In this document: piece by piece, positions 1 to 6,463 of the stretch
Layout: each line of letters starts with the position of its first letter
Position numbering within the stretch: position 1 is the stretch's first letter
Source of the DNA: Mariprofundaceae bacterium
Lineage (GTDB): Bacteria > Pseudomonadota > Zetaproteobacteria > Mariprofundales > Mariprofundaceae
Length of the DNA: 8,159 nt
Reading direction: 5' to 3'
Assembly (NCBI GenBank): GCA_015488125.1
Contig: WFOJ01000182.1
Coordinates: 1-8,159 of the forward strand
Notes under the pieces: model-generated
What the model saw: the letters and a program-made list of their open reading frames with translations, nothing else
Told to the model about the DNA's origin: nothing
The model's database searches: none
Position numbers and translations under genes: made by a program

Positions 1-2
1 TC

Positions 3-839
3 ATGATACTGCGCCATTTGTTACGTCAGGCACAACAGCAGCTGGCAGCAGCAGGCTGTGACACGCCACGACTGGATGCCGAAGTGCTGTGGATGCATGT
101 CAGCGATCATTCCCGCTGCGATCTGATTCTTCAGGCTGATCAAGCCGTTGATGAGGCGATGGCAGCGCGTTTTCAACAATGCCTGGCGCAACGTTGCCAG
201 CGTCAGCCGGTCGCTTATATCACCGGCGAAAAAGAGTTCTGGAGCCTGCGCTTCGAGGTTAATCCGGATGTATTGATTCCCCGTCCTGAAACAGAACATA
301 TGCTGGAGTGGCTGTTGCAGCAATGCCCGGATCGTCAGCGTCGCTGGTGTTTCGCCGATGTGGGCACGGGCTCTGGCTGTATCGCCGTCAGTATGGCCTG
401 CATCTATCCGCAGGCGCATATTGTGGCGGCAGATATATCACTGGCCGCCTTGTGCGTGGCCCGGCGCAATGCCGAACGCCACGGCGTTGCCTCGCGCATT
501 TCCTTTATCTGTGCGGATTTGCTCTCTGCTGTTGCCGCCGTGCCGCTGTTTGATGCAATCCTCTCCAACCCCCCTTACGTCAGCGCCAGCGCCATGCAGG
601 CAATTGCCGCAGAACTTCATTATGAGCCTGTGCAAGCATTGACGGATCGTGGCGACGGGCTGCGTTGTATGCGTACTTTGCTGAAGCAGGCTGCTTGCCG
701 ACTGAAAGCTGATGCCTGTTTGTGTGTGGAAAGCGGTCTGGCTGGCTATGTGCCAGCCGTGCCACCCATGCATGTGCTCCGGACGTATAACGATCTTGCG
801 GGCAGGTTTCGTGGGGTAGTGTATCAAAAACGTCTGTGA
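3..839 (+). CDS. prmC: PrmC (HemK), release factor glutamine N5-methyltransferase
   Basis: This enzyme transfers a methyl group from S-adenosylmethionine to the glutamine of the GGQ motif in release factors RF1 and RF2, a cytoplasmic step that speeds peptide release. The 278 residues match the family's usual length. An N-terminal helical domain (about 1-85) recognises the release factor and ends in the typical GEKEFWSL stretch (75-82). It is followed by LIPRPETE (91-98), the SAM-binding loop DVGTGSG (119-125) and the catalytic NPPY (189-192). The C-terminus carries YNDLAGRFRGVV (262-273), typical of the family. The usual Gly-Gly turn before the final strands is replaced by KADACLCVESG (235-245), a mild oddity. 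The ATG overlaps a TGA at 4-6 (ATGA), so an upstream gene probably ends here in another frame. In many proteobacteria that gene is prfA, but it lies outside the window (inference). The gene converges on the minus-strand cluster 12 bp downstream. Confidence 0.96.
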   Translation: MILRHLLRQAQQQLAAAGCDTPRLDAEVLWMHVSDHSRCDLILQADQAVDEAMAARFQQCLAQRCQRQPVAYITGEKEFWSLRFEVNPDVLIPRPETEHMLEWLLQQCPDRQRRWCFADVGTGSGCIAVSMACIYPQAHIVAADISLAALCVARRNAERHGVASRISFICADLLSAVAAVPLFDAILSNPPYVSASAMQAIAAELHYEPVQALTDRGDGLRCMRTLLKQAACRLKADACLCVESGLAGYVPAVPPMHVLRTYNDLAGRFRGVVYQKRL

Positions 840-851
840 TCGCAAGCATCG

Positions 852-1334
852 TCACAAGCTGGCAAGCAGGGCGTAGCGGCCCAGTTTACCCAGGCCGGTG
901 AACAGGATAAACAGCGTTATCGGGTAGCGCAGCATGCCAGCCACCAGACATAGGGGATCGCCGATCAGCGGCAGCCAGGCAAACAGCAATGACCCGCCGC
1001 CATAGTGACGGAACCAGCGTCTTGCCCTGACCAGATGACGGCGGGAGAAGTGAAAGCGTGGTGGTATATGATGCCATGCCCGCAGGCCAGCCAGTCCCAT
1101 GGCATAGGTCAGCAGACTGCCAGCAAGATTGCCCGCCGTGGCCGCGCCGACACAGAGCCATGGTGCATGGGTGTGTTGCACTGCCAGCAGCAGCAAGGCC
1201 TCGGAACCACCGGGGAATAGCGTGGCTGATAACAGCGCAGCGCCAAACAGTGCGCCTAATTCAGGTATCAGTTCAGGAAGCAGTGGTAAATGCCAGCCGG
1301 GCCATCTCTGCCAGTGATCGTGCCGCCTGTACAT
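852..1334 (-). CDS. YqaA-like DedA-related inner membrane protein
   Basis: This is a small integral membrane protein resembling E. coli YqaA (about 142 residues), related to the DedA/SNARE-associated family. Members are linked to envelope lipid or membrane homeostasis, and the precise function of YqaA is not established. In the 160-residue version the visible family marks are SATLFPGGSEALLLL (36-50), the small-residue helix GNLAGSLLTYAMG (68-80) and LPLIGDPLCLVAGMLR (121-136), which parallels the family's WxPxxGDxLCLxAGxxR motif. The TM segments are roughly 25-52, 60-84, 113-134 and 137-158. The start is uncertain. The ATG at 1334 lies 62 nt inside radA and has only a weak GGGG upstream. It adds about 20 hydrophilic residues before the point where E. 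coli YqaA begins. The only nearer codons are rare CTGs at 1283 and 1271. The open frame to 1457 is not believed. It is probably coupled to radA. Confidence 0.82.
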   Translation of the reverse strand: MYRRHDHWQRWPGWHLPLLPELIPELGALFGAALLSATLFPGGSEALLLLAVQHTHAPWLCVGAATAGNLAGSLLTYAMGLAGLRAWHHIPPRFHFSRRHLVRARRWFRHYGGGSLLFAWLPLIGDPLCLVAGMLRYPITLFILFTGLGKLGRYALLASL

Positions 1335-2646
1335 GCAGCCCCGGGGTGACCAGCGAGGATTCCTGCAGGCGTTGCACATTGGCTTGTGGCAGCAGTACGC
1401 GGCGGAAGTTAAGCTGTTGCATCTCCTTGACTCTGGCCTCCGGCTGCGCCACGGCACGCAATTCTCCTGTCAGGCCAACTTCACCAAACACAGCACCATC
1501 CACAGGCAGCGGGCGGTCATAAAAGGCGGACAGCACAGCCAGCAAAATGGCCAGATCAGCCGCAGGCTCGATGATTTTCGCGCCGCCAGCGACGTTGATA
1601 TATACATCATGCGCCGCCAGTGGAATACCGATACGCCGCTCCAGCACCGCTGTCAGCATGCTGACGCGATTCACGTCAACACCAACGGCCGAGCGTTTGG
1701 GGGTGGCATAGACGGTTTTGGCAACCAGCGCCTGTACCTCCACCAGCAAGGGGCGAGTGCCTTCGATGCAGGCCAGTACCACCGAACCGGAAGTATCCGC
1801 ATGACGTTCGGCAAGAAACAGGCGTGAGGCATCGCGAATACCGTGCAACCCCCGATCGCTCATTTCAAACACGCCGATTTCACCAGCCGGGCCGAAGCGG
1901 TTTTTAACCGCCCGCACAATGCGATGCGCATGGCCCCGGTCACCTTCAAAATAGAGTACGGCATCGACCATATGCTCCAGCACACGCGGCCCGGCCAGCG
2001 CTCCATCCTTGGTCACATGGCCCACCAGAATCAGGGCGTGACCAAGCTGTTTGGCCTGCTGAATCAGCGCCGAAGCACAATCGCGTACCTGCGAGACAGT
2101 TCCCGGTGCGCTGCTCAGACGATTGCTAACGGTGGTCTGGATGGAATCCATAATCACGGCACAGGGTTTTTGACGCGCAATGGTAGCTATCATGGCTTCC
2201 AGCTCACAGCAGGCGAGCAATTGCAACTGCTGATCACTGGCTTTGATGCGCTGGCCACGCAAGGCCACCTGTTCAGCCGACTCCTCGCCGGTGATGTACA
2301 GCGTGTTGCCACTATGTGCCGCCAGTTTGGCGGCAGCCTGTAACAGCAAGGTGGATTTGCCGATGCCAGGGCTGCCGCCCATCAGCACGGCCGAACCAGT
2401 GACCAGGCCGCCGCCCAGCACGCGATCAAGTTCTTCAATATGGGTGCTGTAGCGCTGCTCGCGCTGGCCGTTCTGCACGGCTGTAATCGGCGTAACATCC
2501 AGCGCCGATGAAGCCGATGTTGCCCGCGCAGGCAGTGGTTGCTGCTGCTCGCTGATGCTGTTCCAGGCGCCACATTCCGGACACTGGCCGGCCCATTTGC
2601 CAAGCTCAGCGGCGCAGTTTTGGCAAACATAGTGTGTTTTGGCCAT
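1273..2646 (-). CDS. radA: RadA, DNA repair/recombination ATPase (Sms)
   Basis: RadA is a RecA-like ATPase that processes recombination intermediates, promoting branch migration and, in related bacteria, helicase activity during repair. At 457 residues it matches E. coli RadA (460). Domains in order: an N-terminal C4 zinc finger with C8, C11, C22 and C25; a RecA core with Walker A GSPGIGKST (91-99), Walker B around AVIMDSIQ (163-170) and the RadA-specific KNRFG motif (248-252); and a C-terminal Lon-protease-like domain (about 285-450) that lacks a protease catalytic dyad in this family. The ATG at 2646 places the zinc finger at the usual distance from the N-terminus. The Shine-Dalgarno is poor (AGGG, about 8 nt upstream) and lies inside a possible hairpin. 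The gene follows pyk by 86 nt, and its 3' end overlaps the likely start of the yqaA-like gene. Confidence 0.97.
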   Translation of the reverse strand: MAKTHYVCQNCAAELGKWAGQCPECGAWNSISEQQQPLPARATSASSALDVTPITAVQNGQREQRYSTHIEELDRVLGGGLVTGSAVLMGGSPGIGKSTLLLQAAAKLAAHSGNTLYITGEESAEQVALRGQRIKASDQQLQLLACCELEAMIATIARQKPCAVIMDSIQTTVSNRLSSAPGTVSQVRDCASALIQQAKQLGHALILVGHVTKDGALAGPRVLEHMVDAVLYFEGDRGHAHRIVRAVKNRFGPAGEIGVFEMSDRGLHGIRDASRLFLAERHADTSGSVVLACIEGTRPLLVEVQALVAKTVYATPKRSAVGVDVNRVSMLTAVLERRIGIPLAAHDVYINVAGGAKIIEPAADLAILLAVLSAFYDRPLPVDGAVFGEVGLTGELRAVAQPEARVKEMQQLNFRRVLLPQANVQRLQESSLVTPGLHVQAARSLAEMARLAFTTAS

Positions 2647-2652
2647 ATTAGT

Positions 2653-2679
2653 GCCCTGGGCAGGACGCTCGCAGCATCC
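2653..2679 (-). other. Intercistronic RNA hairpins upstream of radA
   Basis: On the minus-strand transcript, the 86-nt pyk-radA gap can form a 7-bp stem with a GCG loop (GGATGCT / AGCGTCC, + strand 2663-2679, one G-U pair). Just before the radA start, GCCC and GGGC face each other (2653-2661) but are separated by one base, so they cannot close fully. No U-tract follows, so this is not a convincing terminator. It could be an RNA-processing site or a modulator of radA translation, because the AGGG that serves as ribosome binding site lies in the second element. The pairing is seen by eye; the function is inferred. Confidence 0.4.
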
Positions 2680-2732
2680 TGAACTGTTCGTCGATATTGC
2701 CAGAAGACATCACCGTTTTCCGGTCAGAGAGG

Positions 2733-4187
2733 TCAATGAACCGTGACAATGGTGATGGTCGGGGTATTTTTTTCTGCCAGTCTGTGAAAGCCGCGCACCA
2801 GCAGTATGCTTTGACCCGCAGCGGCCAGCGCAAAACGTTTGGTCAGTGTCGAAGCAAGCGCGCAGGGTTGCTGCATCTGTGCCTCATCGGCTTGCACAGC
2901 GATGACTCCCCACAGCAGGTTCAGCCGTCGGCAGACACGGGCAGATGGCGACACCGCCAGCATGGGCGCTTCCGGTCTGGCTGCCGCCATGGCTCTGGCC
3001 GTCACCCCTGTTGGCGAAAAAACCACCACCGCCCGCACCATCAGGCGGCGCGACATCAAGGCCATGGCTTCAGCCAGTGCATCACCGGGAGCGATGGCAT
3101 GCGTTCCCTGTGGCGGCACTGGCGTCAAGCGAGCGAAGCCGGATTGTTCCCACAAACAGGCTTCGGCATAACGGATAATACGATCCATGGCCGATGCCGC
3201 CTGCATCGGATAACGACCGGCAGCCGTTTCAGCAGAGAGCATCACGGCATCAGTACCATCATTGACGGAGTGAAACACATCGGTGACCTCGGCGCGGGTA
3301 GCCCGGGGGTGGTGCATCATGGATTCCAGCATCTGGGTGGCCACAATCACCGGCTTGTCCAGGCGGCGTGCGGTATCAATCAGCATTTGCTGTGCCAGCG
3401 GTACTTGTTCTGCCGGAATTTCAACGCCCAGATCGCCTCTGGCCACCATAATGCCGTCGGCAGCAGCAGTAATGGCTTCGGCCTGCTGCAAAGCTTCAGG
3501 GCGTTCAATCTTGGCGATAATACCGATGTTAGCATCATCAATATAGTGACGCAGCAGCTGCACATCATCAGCTGAACGCACGAAGGAAAGCGCCAGAAAA
3601 TCCACACCCAGTTGCTGCGCAAAGCGCGCATCGCGCCGATCCTTGTCTGTCATCGCTGCTGCCGAAACGACTGAATCCGGCAGATTGATGCCCTTGTGAT
3701 CGCTAAGCTCGCCTCCGTGCACCACCTGACAACGCACGCGTTGCCCATCAATCGTCAGTACCCGCAGCTCCAGTAGACCGTCATTCAGCAGAATACGTTG
3801 CCCTGGCTCCACATCCTGTGGCAGAGCAGCATATTGCGAGGGAATCAGATAGCGATCACCCAATACCGCTTCGGTGGTCACCACCACTTCGTCGCCATCA
3901 ATCAACTGTGTTCGGCCATCGCGGAATTCGCCACAGCGAATCTTCGGCCCACATAAATCGGCAAGAATGGTGATATGACGGTTTTCCCGCTCTGCCTGCT
4001 GCCGAATCATGGTGTAATTGCGTTGATGCGTGGCATGATCCCCATGCGACATATTCAGACGGAATACATCCACTCCGATGATGAACATCTCGCGCAAGCG
4101 CTCCGGTGCCTCGCAGGCAGGGCCGATGGTGGCAATAATTTTGGTGCGCCGTTTTTTTAGCGGGGGAATATTGGCGAGCAGCGGCAT
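2733..4187 (-). CDS. pyk: Pyruvate kinase
   Basis: This enzyme converts phosphoenolpyruvate and ADP to pyruvate and ATP, the last step of glycolysis, in the cytoplasm. At 484 residues it has full family length and the A-B-A-C domain order. Visible motifs are IIATIGPA (17-24), FRLNMSHG (42-49, nucleotide and K+ binding), DLCGPKIRCGEF (77-88, where many homologues have DLQGPK), HKGINLP (164-170), AKIERPEA with catalytic K226 and E228 (225-232), the signature MVARGDLGVEIP (247-258), ATQMLESM (283-290) and DGTDAVMLSAETAAGRYP (310-327). The C-domain (about 355-484) includes VVVFSPTGVTAR (387-398), the region where allosteric sugar-phosphate effectors bind in relatives. Its ATG overlaps the gmk stop by one base (TGATG). 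There is no clear Shine-Dalgarno, so translation probably depends on coupling to gmk. PykF-type versus PykA-type cannot be settled by eye. Confidence 0.97.
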   Translation of the reverse strand: MPLLANIPPLKKRRTKIIATIGPACEAPERLREMFIIGVDVFRLNMSHGDHATHQRNYTMIRQQAERENRHITILADLCGPKIRCGEFRDGRTQLIDGDEVVVTTEAVLGDRYLIPSQYAALPQDVEPGQRILLNDGLLELRVLTIDGQRVRCQVVHGGELSDHKGINLPDSVVSAAAMTDKDRRDARFAQQLGVDFLALSFVRSADDVQLLRHYIDDANIGIIAKIERPEALQQAEAITAAADGIMVARGDLGVEIPAEQVPLAQQMLIDTARRLDKPVIVATQMLESMMHHPRATRAEVTDVFHSVNDGTDAVMLSAETAAGRYPMQAASAMDRIIRYAEACLWEQSGFARLTPVPPQGTHAIAPGDALAEAMALMSRRLMVRAVVVFSPTGVTARAMAAARPEAPMLAVSPSARVCRRLNLLWGVIAVQADEAQMQQPCALASTLTKRFALAAAGQSILLVRGFHRLAEKNTPTITIVTVH

Positions 4188-4735
4188 CAGGCAGTGATAA
4201 TCTTCATGAGCTGTGCCAGCGTGGCATCAAAATCATCGTTGACCAGTTGATAGTGCGCTTCATTGGCGTGCGATATTTCTTCTTCAGCCGCCTGCACCCG
4301 ACGCTCGATCACGCTGGCATCATCCTGGGCGCGTGCCTGAAGACGCTGACGCAGCGTAGCCAGATCAGGCGGCAGAATAAAAATACGCACCGCCTCCGGT
4401 AATTTGGCCGCGACTGTGGCTGCGCCCTGCCAGTCAATCTCCAGTAACACATCCTCACCCGCAGCCATGCTGGCCAGCACATCGCTGCGCCTAGTGCCAT
4501 AGCGTTGACCGTGAACATGCGCCCATTCCAGAAAATCATCCCGGGCTATGGCGTCATCAAAGCTGGCAGCATCAAGAAAATGGTAGTTAACGCCATCTTT
4601 TTCTCCCGGGCGTGGCTGCCGGGTGGTGCAGGAAACAGCCAGACGAAGCCTGGGACAGCGTTCAAGCAAGGCCTGACACAGACTGGACTTGCCTGCGCCA
4701 GAGGGACCGGAAATGATAAACAATCGTCCACTCAT
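4187..4735 (-). CDS. gmk: Guanylate kinase
   Basis: Guanylate kinase phosphorylates GMP to GDP with ATP, an essential cytosolic step in guanine nucleotide supply and (p)ppGpp turnover. The 182-residue product has the P-loop GPSGAGKSS (10-18), the GMP-binding region SCTTRQPRPGE (35-45), DFLEWAHVHGQRYGT (67-81), LEIDWQGA (98-105), the FILPP strand (119-123), the lid region RAQDDASVIERR (135-146) and VNDDFD (165-170). The start at 4735 is chosen because the P-loop is then at its usual distance and AGGAG lies 8 nt upstream (4744-4748). The open frame extends to 4825, but the extra residues fall in the ferredoxin gene. The protein stops soon after VNDDFD. E. coli Gmk continues about two dozen residues as a basic C-terminal helix, which is missing here. 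It overlaps the ferredoxin stop by 4 nt (ATGA) and the pyk start by 1 nt. Confidence 0.96.
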   Translation of the reverse strand: MSGRLFIISGPSGAGKSSLCQALLERCPRLRLAVSCTTRQPRPGEKDGVNYHFLDAASFDDAIARDDFLEWAHVHGQRYGTRRSDVLASMAAGEDVLLEIDWQGAATVAAKLPEAVRIFILPPDLATLRQRLQARAQDDASVIERRVQAAEEEISHANEAHYQLVNDDFDATLAQLMKIITA

Positions 4736-4995
4736 GGGGCGCTCTCCTGCTTTCCTGTTAATTGCAAATAACGCTGGTACAGCACAGCTTCGGATTCTCG
4801 CCGTTGCGGGTCGGGAATAATGCAATCAATGGGGCAAATGCGCACGCATTGCGGTTCATCAAAATGGCCAACGCATTCCGTGCATAGCTGCGGGTCGATT
4901 TCATACACCACATCGCCCTCTGAAATGGCAAGATTCGGACACTCAATCTCGCAAACCGCGCAATTGATGCAATCCTCACGAATCAGCAAGGCCAT
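4732..4995 (-). CDS. 2[4Fe-4S] ferredoxin, YfhL/Allochromatium type
   Basis: This is a small cytosolic electron carrier (87 residues) closely resembling E. coli YfhL in length and sequence. The first cluster motif is C9-x2-C12-x2-C15-x3-C19-P. The second is C38-x2-C41-x8-C50-x3-C54-P, with the longer eight-residue loop (GHFDEPQ region) that marks the Allochromatium-type ferredoxins with very low-potential clusters. An extra cysteine, C58, sits just after the second motif. A short C-terminal helical tail (about 68-87) follows. Its redox partners are unknown. The gene sits between the small TM protein gene (TAATG, 1-nt overlap) and gmk (4-nt overlap), so its product is probably made together with both. 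The start is the ATG at 4995, giving the family's MALLI N-terminus. Confidence 0.95.
   Translation of the reverse strand: MALLIREDCINCAVCEIECPNLAISEGDVVYEIDPQLCTECVGHFDEPQCVRICPIDCIIPDPQRRESEAVLYQRYLQLTGKQESAP
4741..4748 (-). promoter_or_regulatory. Ribosome binding site of gmk
   Basis: AGGAGAGC reads on the minus strand, with its AGGAG core 8 nt before the ATG at 4735. It lies within the last codons of the ferredoxin gene. It decides the gmk start in favour of 4735 over the longer open frame to 4825. Confidence 0.75.
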
Positions 4996-5243
4996 TACTG
5001 GTGTTGTTCCGCCTGTTGACGCGCGCGTTCTTCCTCGAGCAGTTTGGTGCTGGTTTCGTTGATGATTTTTCCTGCTTTTTGCAGGCCTTCAAGGGTTTTT
5101 TCCTTACTTTCAATCACCGTTTCATGCATTTTTTCCTTTACCGTTTTCTTGGTGGGATTATAGCGGCTGTCATCGTTTTCAATCAACCACACCAGCCAGC
5201 CGATAATGCCCAGTAGCATGACGATAATCACATTTTTAATCAT
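4995..5243 (-). CDS. Small single-TM protein with charged helical tail, unknown function
   Basis: I do not recognise a family for this 82-residue protein. An N-terminal hydrophobic helix (VIIVMLLGIIGWLVWLI, 5-21) is followed by a short acidic turn (ENDDSRYNP, 22-30). A long, highly charged, probably alpha-helical or coiled-coil tail rich in K, E and Q follows (about 32-82). MIKN at the N-terminus and the acidic residues after the helix do not fix the topology clearly. The positive-inside rule weakly favours a cytoplasmic N-terminus with the tail outside, but the tail is also Lys-rich. The start at 5243 is supported by GGAGG 6 nt upstream (5250-5254). The open frame to 5327 would add residues that overlap the channel gene further and lacks this signal. 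It overlaps the K+-channel gene by 8 nt and the ferredoxin gene by 1 nt. The context suggests, but does not prove, a channel accessory or a membrane tether. Confidence 0.8.
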   Translation of the reverse strand: MIKNVIIVMLLGIIGWLVWLIENDDSRYNPTKKTVKEKMHETVIESKEKTLEGLQKAGKIINETSTKLLEEERARQQAEQHQ

Positions 5244-5937
5244 GATGTTCCTCCATCGTTGGTGTGCTGTGATGCGCTGCTTTGGCCTGTTCACGCTCGC
5301 GTTTGCGTAATTCGCTGTGTTCTTCAATCAGCCGGGTGAAATTGGCAATGGCCAGCGAATAAATAAGAATGCCAAAAATCATATTCATCACGGCTGTGAT
5401 GCGGCCACCGGCAGTAACGGGGACAATATCCCCATAGCCAACAGTCGTCAGCGTTACAATGGCCCACCACAAGGCATTATCCAGCGTCGAAAATGCCGGA
5501 TTATGACCATGCTCAAAGGCATAGGTGGAAGCGCCGAAAATAAACACCAGCACGCATACAACAGCCAAAGCTACCGGTGCGCTCTCCTGAGACAACACAA
5601 TCAAATCCAGCAGGCGACGGCGGTTAAGATGAAACAGTACGCCCAGTCGCAGCGCTGGCAGCAGGCCGCTGATATTTAGTAGCACCAGCAATCGCAACAG
5701 CGGTGTGGTGACCAGCACAATGAGAAACAAATCCAGCCAGTTCTTGCGCAGATACAGTCGCCAGTTGCCGCTGGCATGACCATTGACGCCATAGCTGAGC
5801 AGAAAAAAGCCCAGCGCGGACAAGTGCATCCACTCCTGCGCGCCTTCCCACAGGGAAAGCGCAACCACCAGCAGGGTGGCCAGCACATGGATTGCATCAA
5901 GGATGCGATGGTAAAGGCGACCCTGCGATATGTTCAC
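5236..5937 (-). CDS. Six-TM voltage-gated-like K+ channel (ion transport family)
   Basis: This is an inner-membrane potassium channel subunit expected to assemble as a tetramer. The 233 residues contain helices at about 13-30, 38-52, 66-80, an S4-like stretch (80-112), S5 (119-142) and S6 (180-203). The pore loop reads ALWWAIVTLTTVGYGDIVP (155-173), with the K+ selectivity filter TVGYG at 165-169. The S4-like region has arginines at 82, 97 and 106-108 but not the regular every-third-residue spacing, so strong voltage sensing is doubtful. The tail after S6 is a short charged helix (IEEHSELRKREREQ, 204-217) ending in a His-rich stretch. There is no RCK/TrkA or cyclic-nucleotide domain. The start is a GTG at 5937 sharing GTGA with the stop of the UPF0114 gene, which implies translational coupling. 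The gene overlaps the next one by 8 nt. Confidence 0.92.
   Translation of the reverse strand: MNISQGRLYHRILDAIHVLATLLVVALSLWEGAQEWMHLSALGFFLLSYGVNGHASGNWRLYLRKNWLDLFLIVLVTTPLLRLLVLLNISGLLPALRLGVLFHLNRRRLLDLIVLSQESAPVALAVVCVLVFIFGASTYAFEHGHNPAFSTLDNALWWAIVTLTTVGYGDIVPVTAGGRITAVMNMIFGILIYSLAIANFTRLIEEHSELRKREREQAKAAHHSTPTMEEHHD
5250..5254 (-). promoter_or_regulatory. Ribosome binding site of the small TM protein gene
   Basis: GGAGG reads on the minus strand 6 nt before the ATG at 5243, inside the last codons of the channel gene. It is the best Shine-Dalgarno in the operon. It picks 5243 as the start rather than the upstream in-frame ATG at 5327. Confidence 0.75.
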
Positions 5938-6452
5938 GGCTTATCGTGCGAGCCTGCCTTGTGGCTGAAATAACTGGCCAGCGAGACAAAGAAAATACCA
6001 GCGCCCATGTACAGAATATTCAGCGGGTCATCAAAGTGAACATGCAGCACATTTTTGAAGAAGGCGACGATCAGAATCATCAAAATAACTTTGCCAAGGC
6101 GGTCTTTCAGGTCATCAAGACTGTGAATCATCAGGATTTTTGCGGCGTTACGTTCTTCCCGGGCAACATCAATATCACTGATGAACAATTCATACATGCC
6201 CATGGCAAAAATCAGTAACACGATGGCCAGCAAAAAATCATCCACGGCAGTAATAATATGGCTTACCGCAGTAACGTGAAAATCCTCATGTTCCACCCCC
6301 AGAAAAGTGACATCAATAAACATGCTGACAAGATGCACCATATCCATTGCCGACAACACAAACAGCAAAAGCATGGCTGCCAGCGAGGAGAACACCGCCA
6401 GCAATACAATATAGCGCGTACTCCACAATAATTTTTCGAATGTTTCTTCCAT
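5934..6452 (-). CDS. UPF0114 (YqhA-like) membrane protein
   Basis: This is a 172-residue integral inner-membrane protein with four hydrophobic segments (about 13-35, 66-91, 119-136 and 144-162). It resembles E. coli YqhA (UPF0114), a family without an assigned molecular function. Family-like features are the second helix running into LIFAMGMYELFISDID (80-95), the conserved amphipathic SLDDLKDRLGKVI (111-123) and the third helix leading to FFKNVLHVHFDD (131-142), which parallels the HLLRVFMD region of YqhA. It carries a longer acidic/His-containing loop between helices 1 and 2 (VEHEDFHVTAVSHI, 53-66) than I recall in YqhA. The ATG at 6452 has AAGGA about 9 nt upstream, beginning in the stop codon of the MFS gene 11 nt away. 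Its stop overlaps the channel's GTG. The adjacency suggests that it acts with or is co-regulated with the channel (inference). Confidence 0.88.
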   Translation of the reverse strand: MEETFEKLLWSTRYIVLLAVFSSLAAMLLLFVLSAMDMVHLVSMFIDVTFLGVEHEDFHVTAVSHIITAVDDFLLAIVLLIFAMGMYELFISDIDVAREERNAAKILMIHSLDDLKDRLGKVILMILIVAFFKNVLHVHFDDPLNILYMGAGIFFVSLASYFSHKAGSHDKP

Positions 6453-6463
6453 GAGTTCCGTCC

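Noticed and set aside
1335..1457. Upstream extension of the yqaA-like frame
   Set aside because: It lies deep inside radA and encodes a Cys/Arg-rich stretch unlike a membrane-protein leader; start choice is discussed under the gene.
1333..2343. Two + strand open frames of about 165 codons each
   Set aside because: Both are antisense shadows of radA, lack recognisable motifs and have no upstream signals.
2653..2679. Rho-independent terminator after pyk
   Set aside because: A hairpin is present but no U-run follows it on the minus-strand transcript.
2697..3575. A long (292-codon) + strand open frame
   Set aside because: It lies wholly antisense to pyk and the pyk-radA gap. It encodes a low-complexity His/Arg/Gly-rich sequence with no recognisable domain, while pyk has complete motifs.
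4736..4825. N-terminal extension of gmk to an upstream ATG
   Set aside because: The extra residues fall in the ferredoxin gene, and the AGGAG and P-loop spacing support the ATG at 4735.
5244..5327. N-terminal extension of the small TM protein
   Set aside because: It would overlap the channel gene by 92 nt, and a strong GGAGG marks the ATG at 5243.
4732..5937. A ferredoxin-gated K+ channel as an established system
   Set aside because: Only gene adjacency supports it; no redox-sensing motif is visible in the channel, so it remains at most a hypothesis.
5892..6218. + strand open frame across the channel-UPF0114 junction
   Set aside because: It is antisense to two genes with clear family features and a GTGA overlap, and has no motif of its own.
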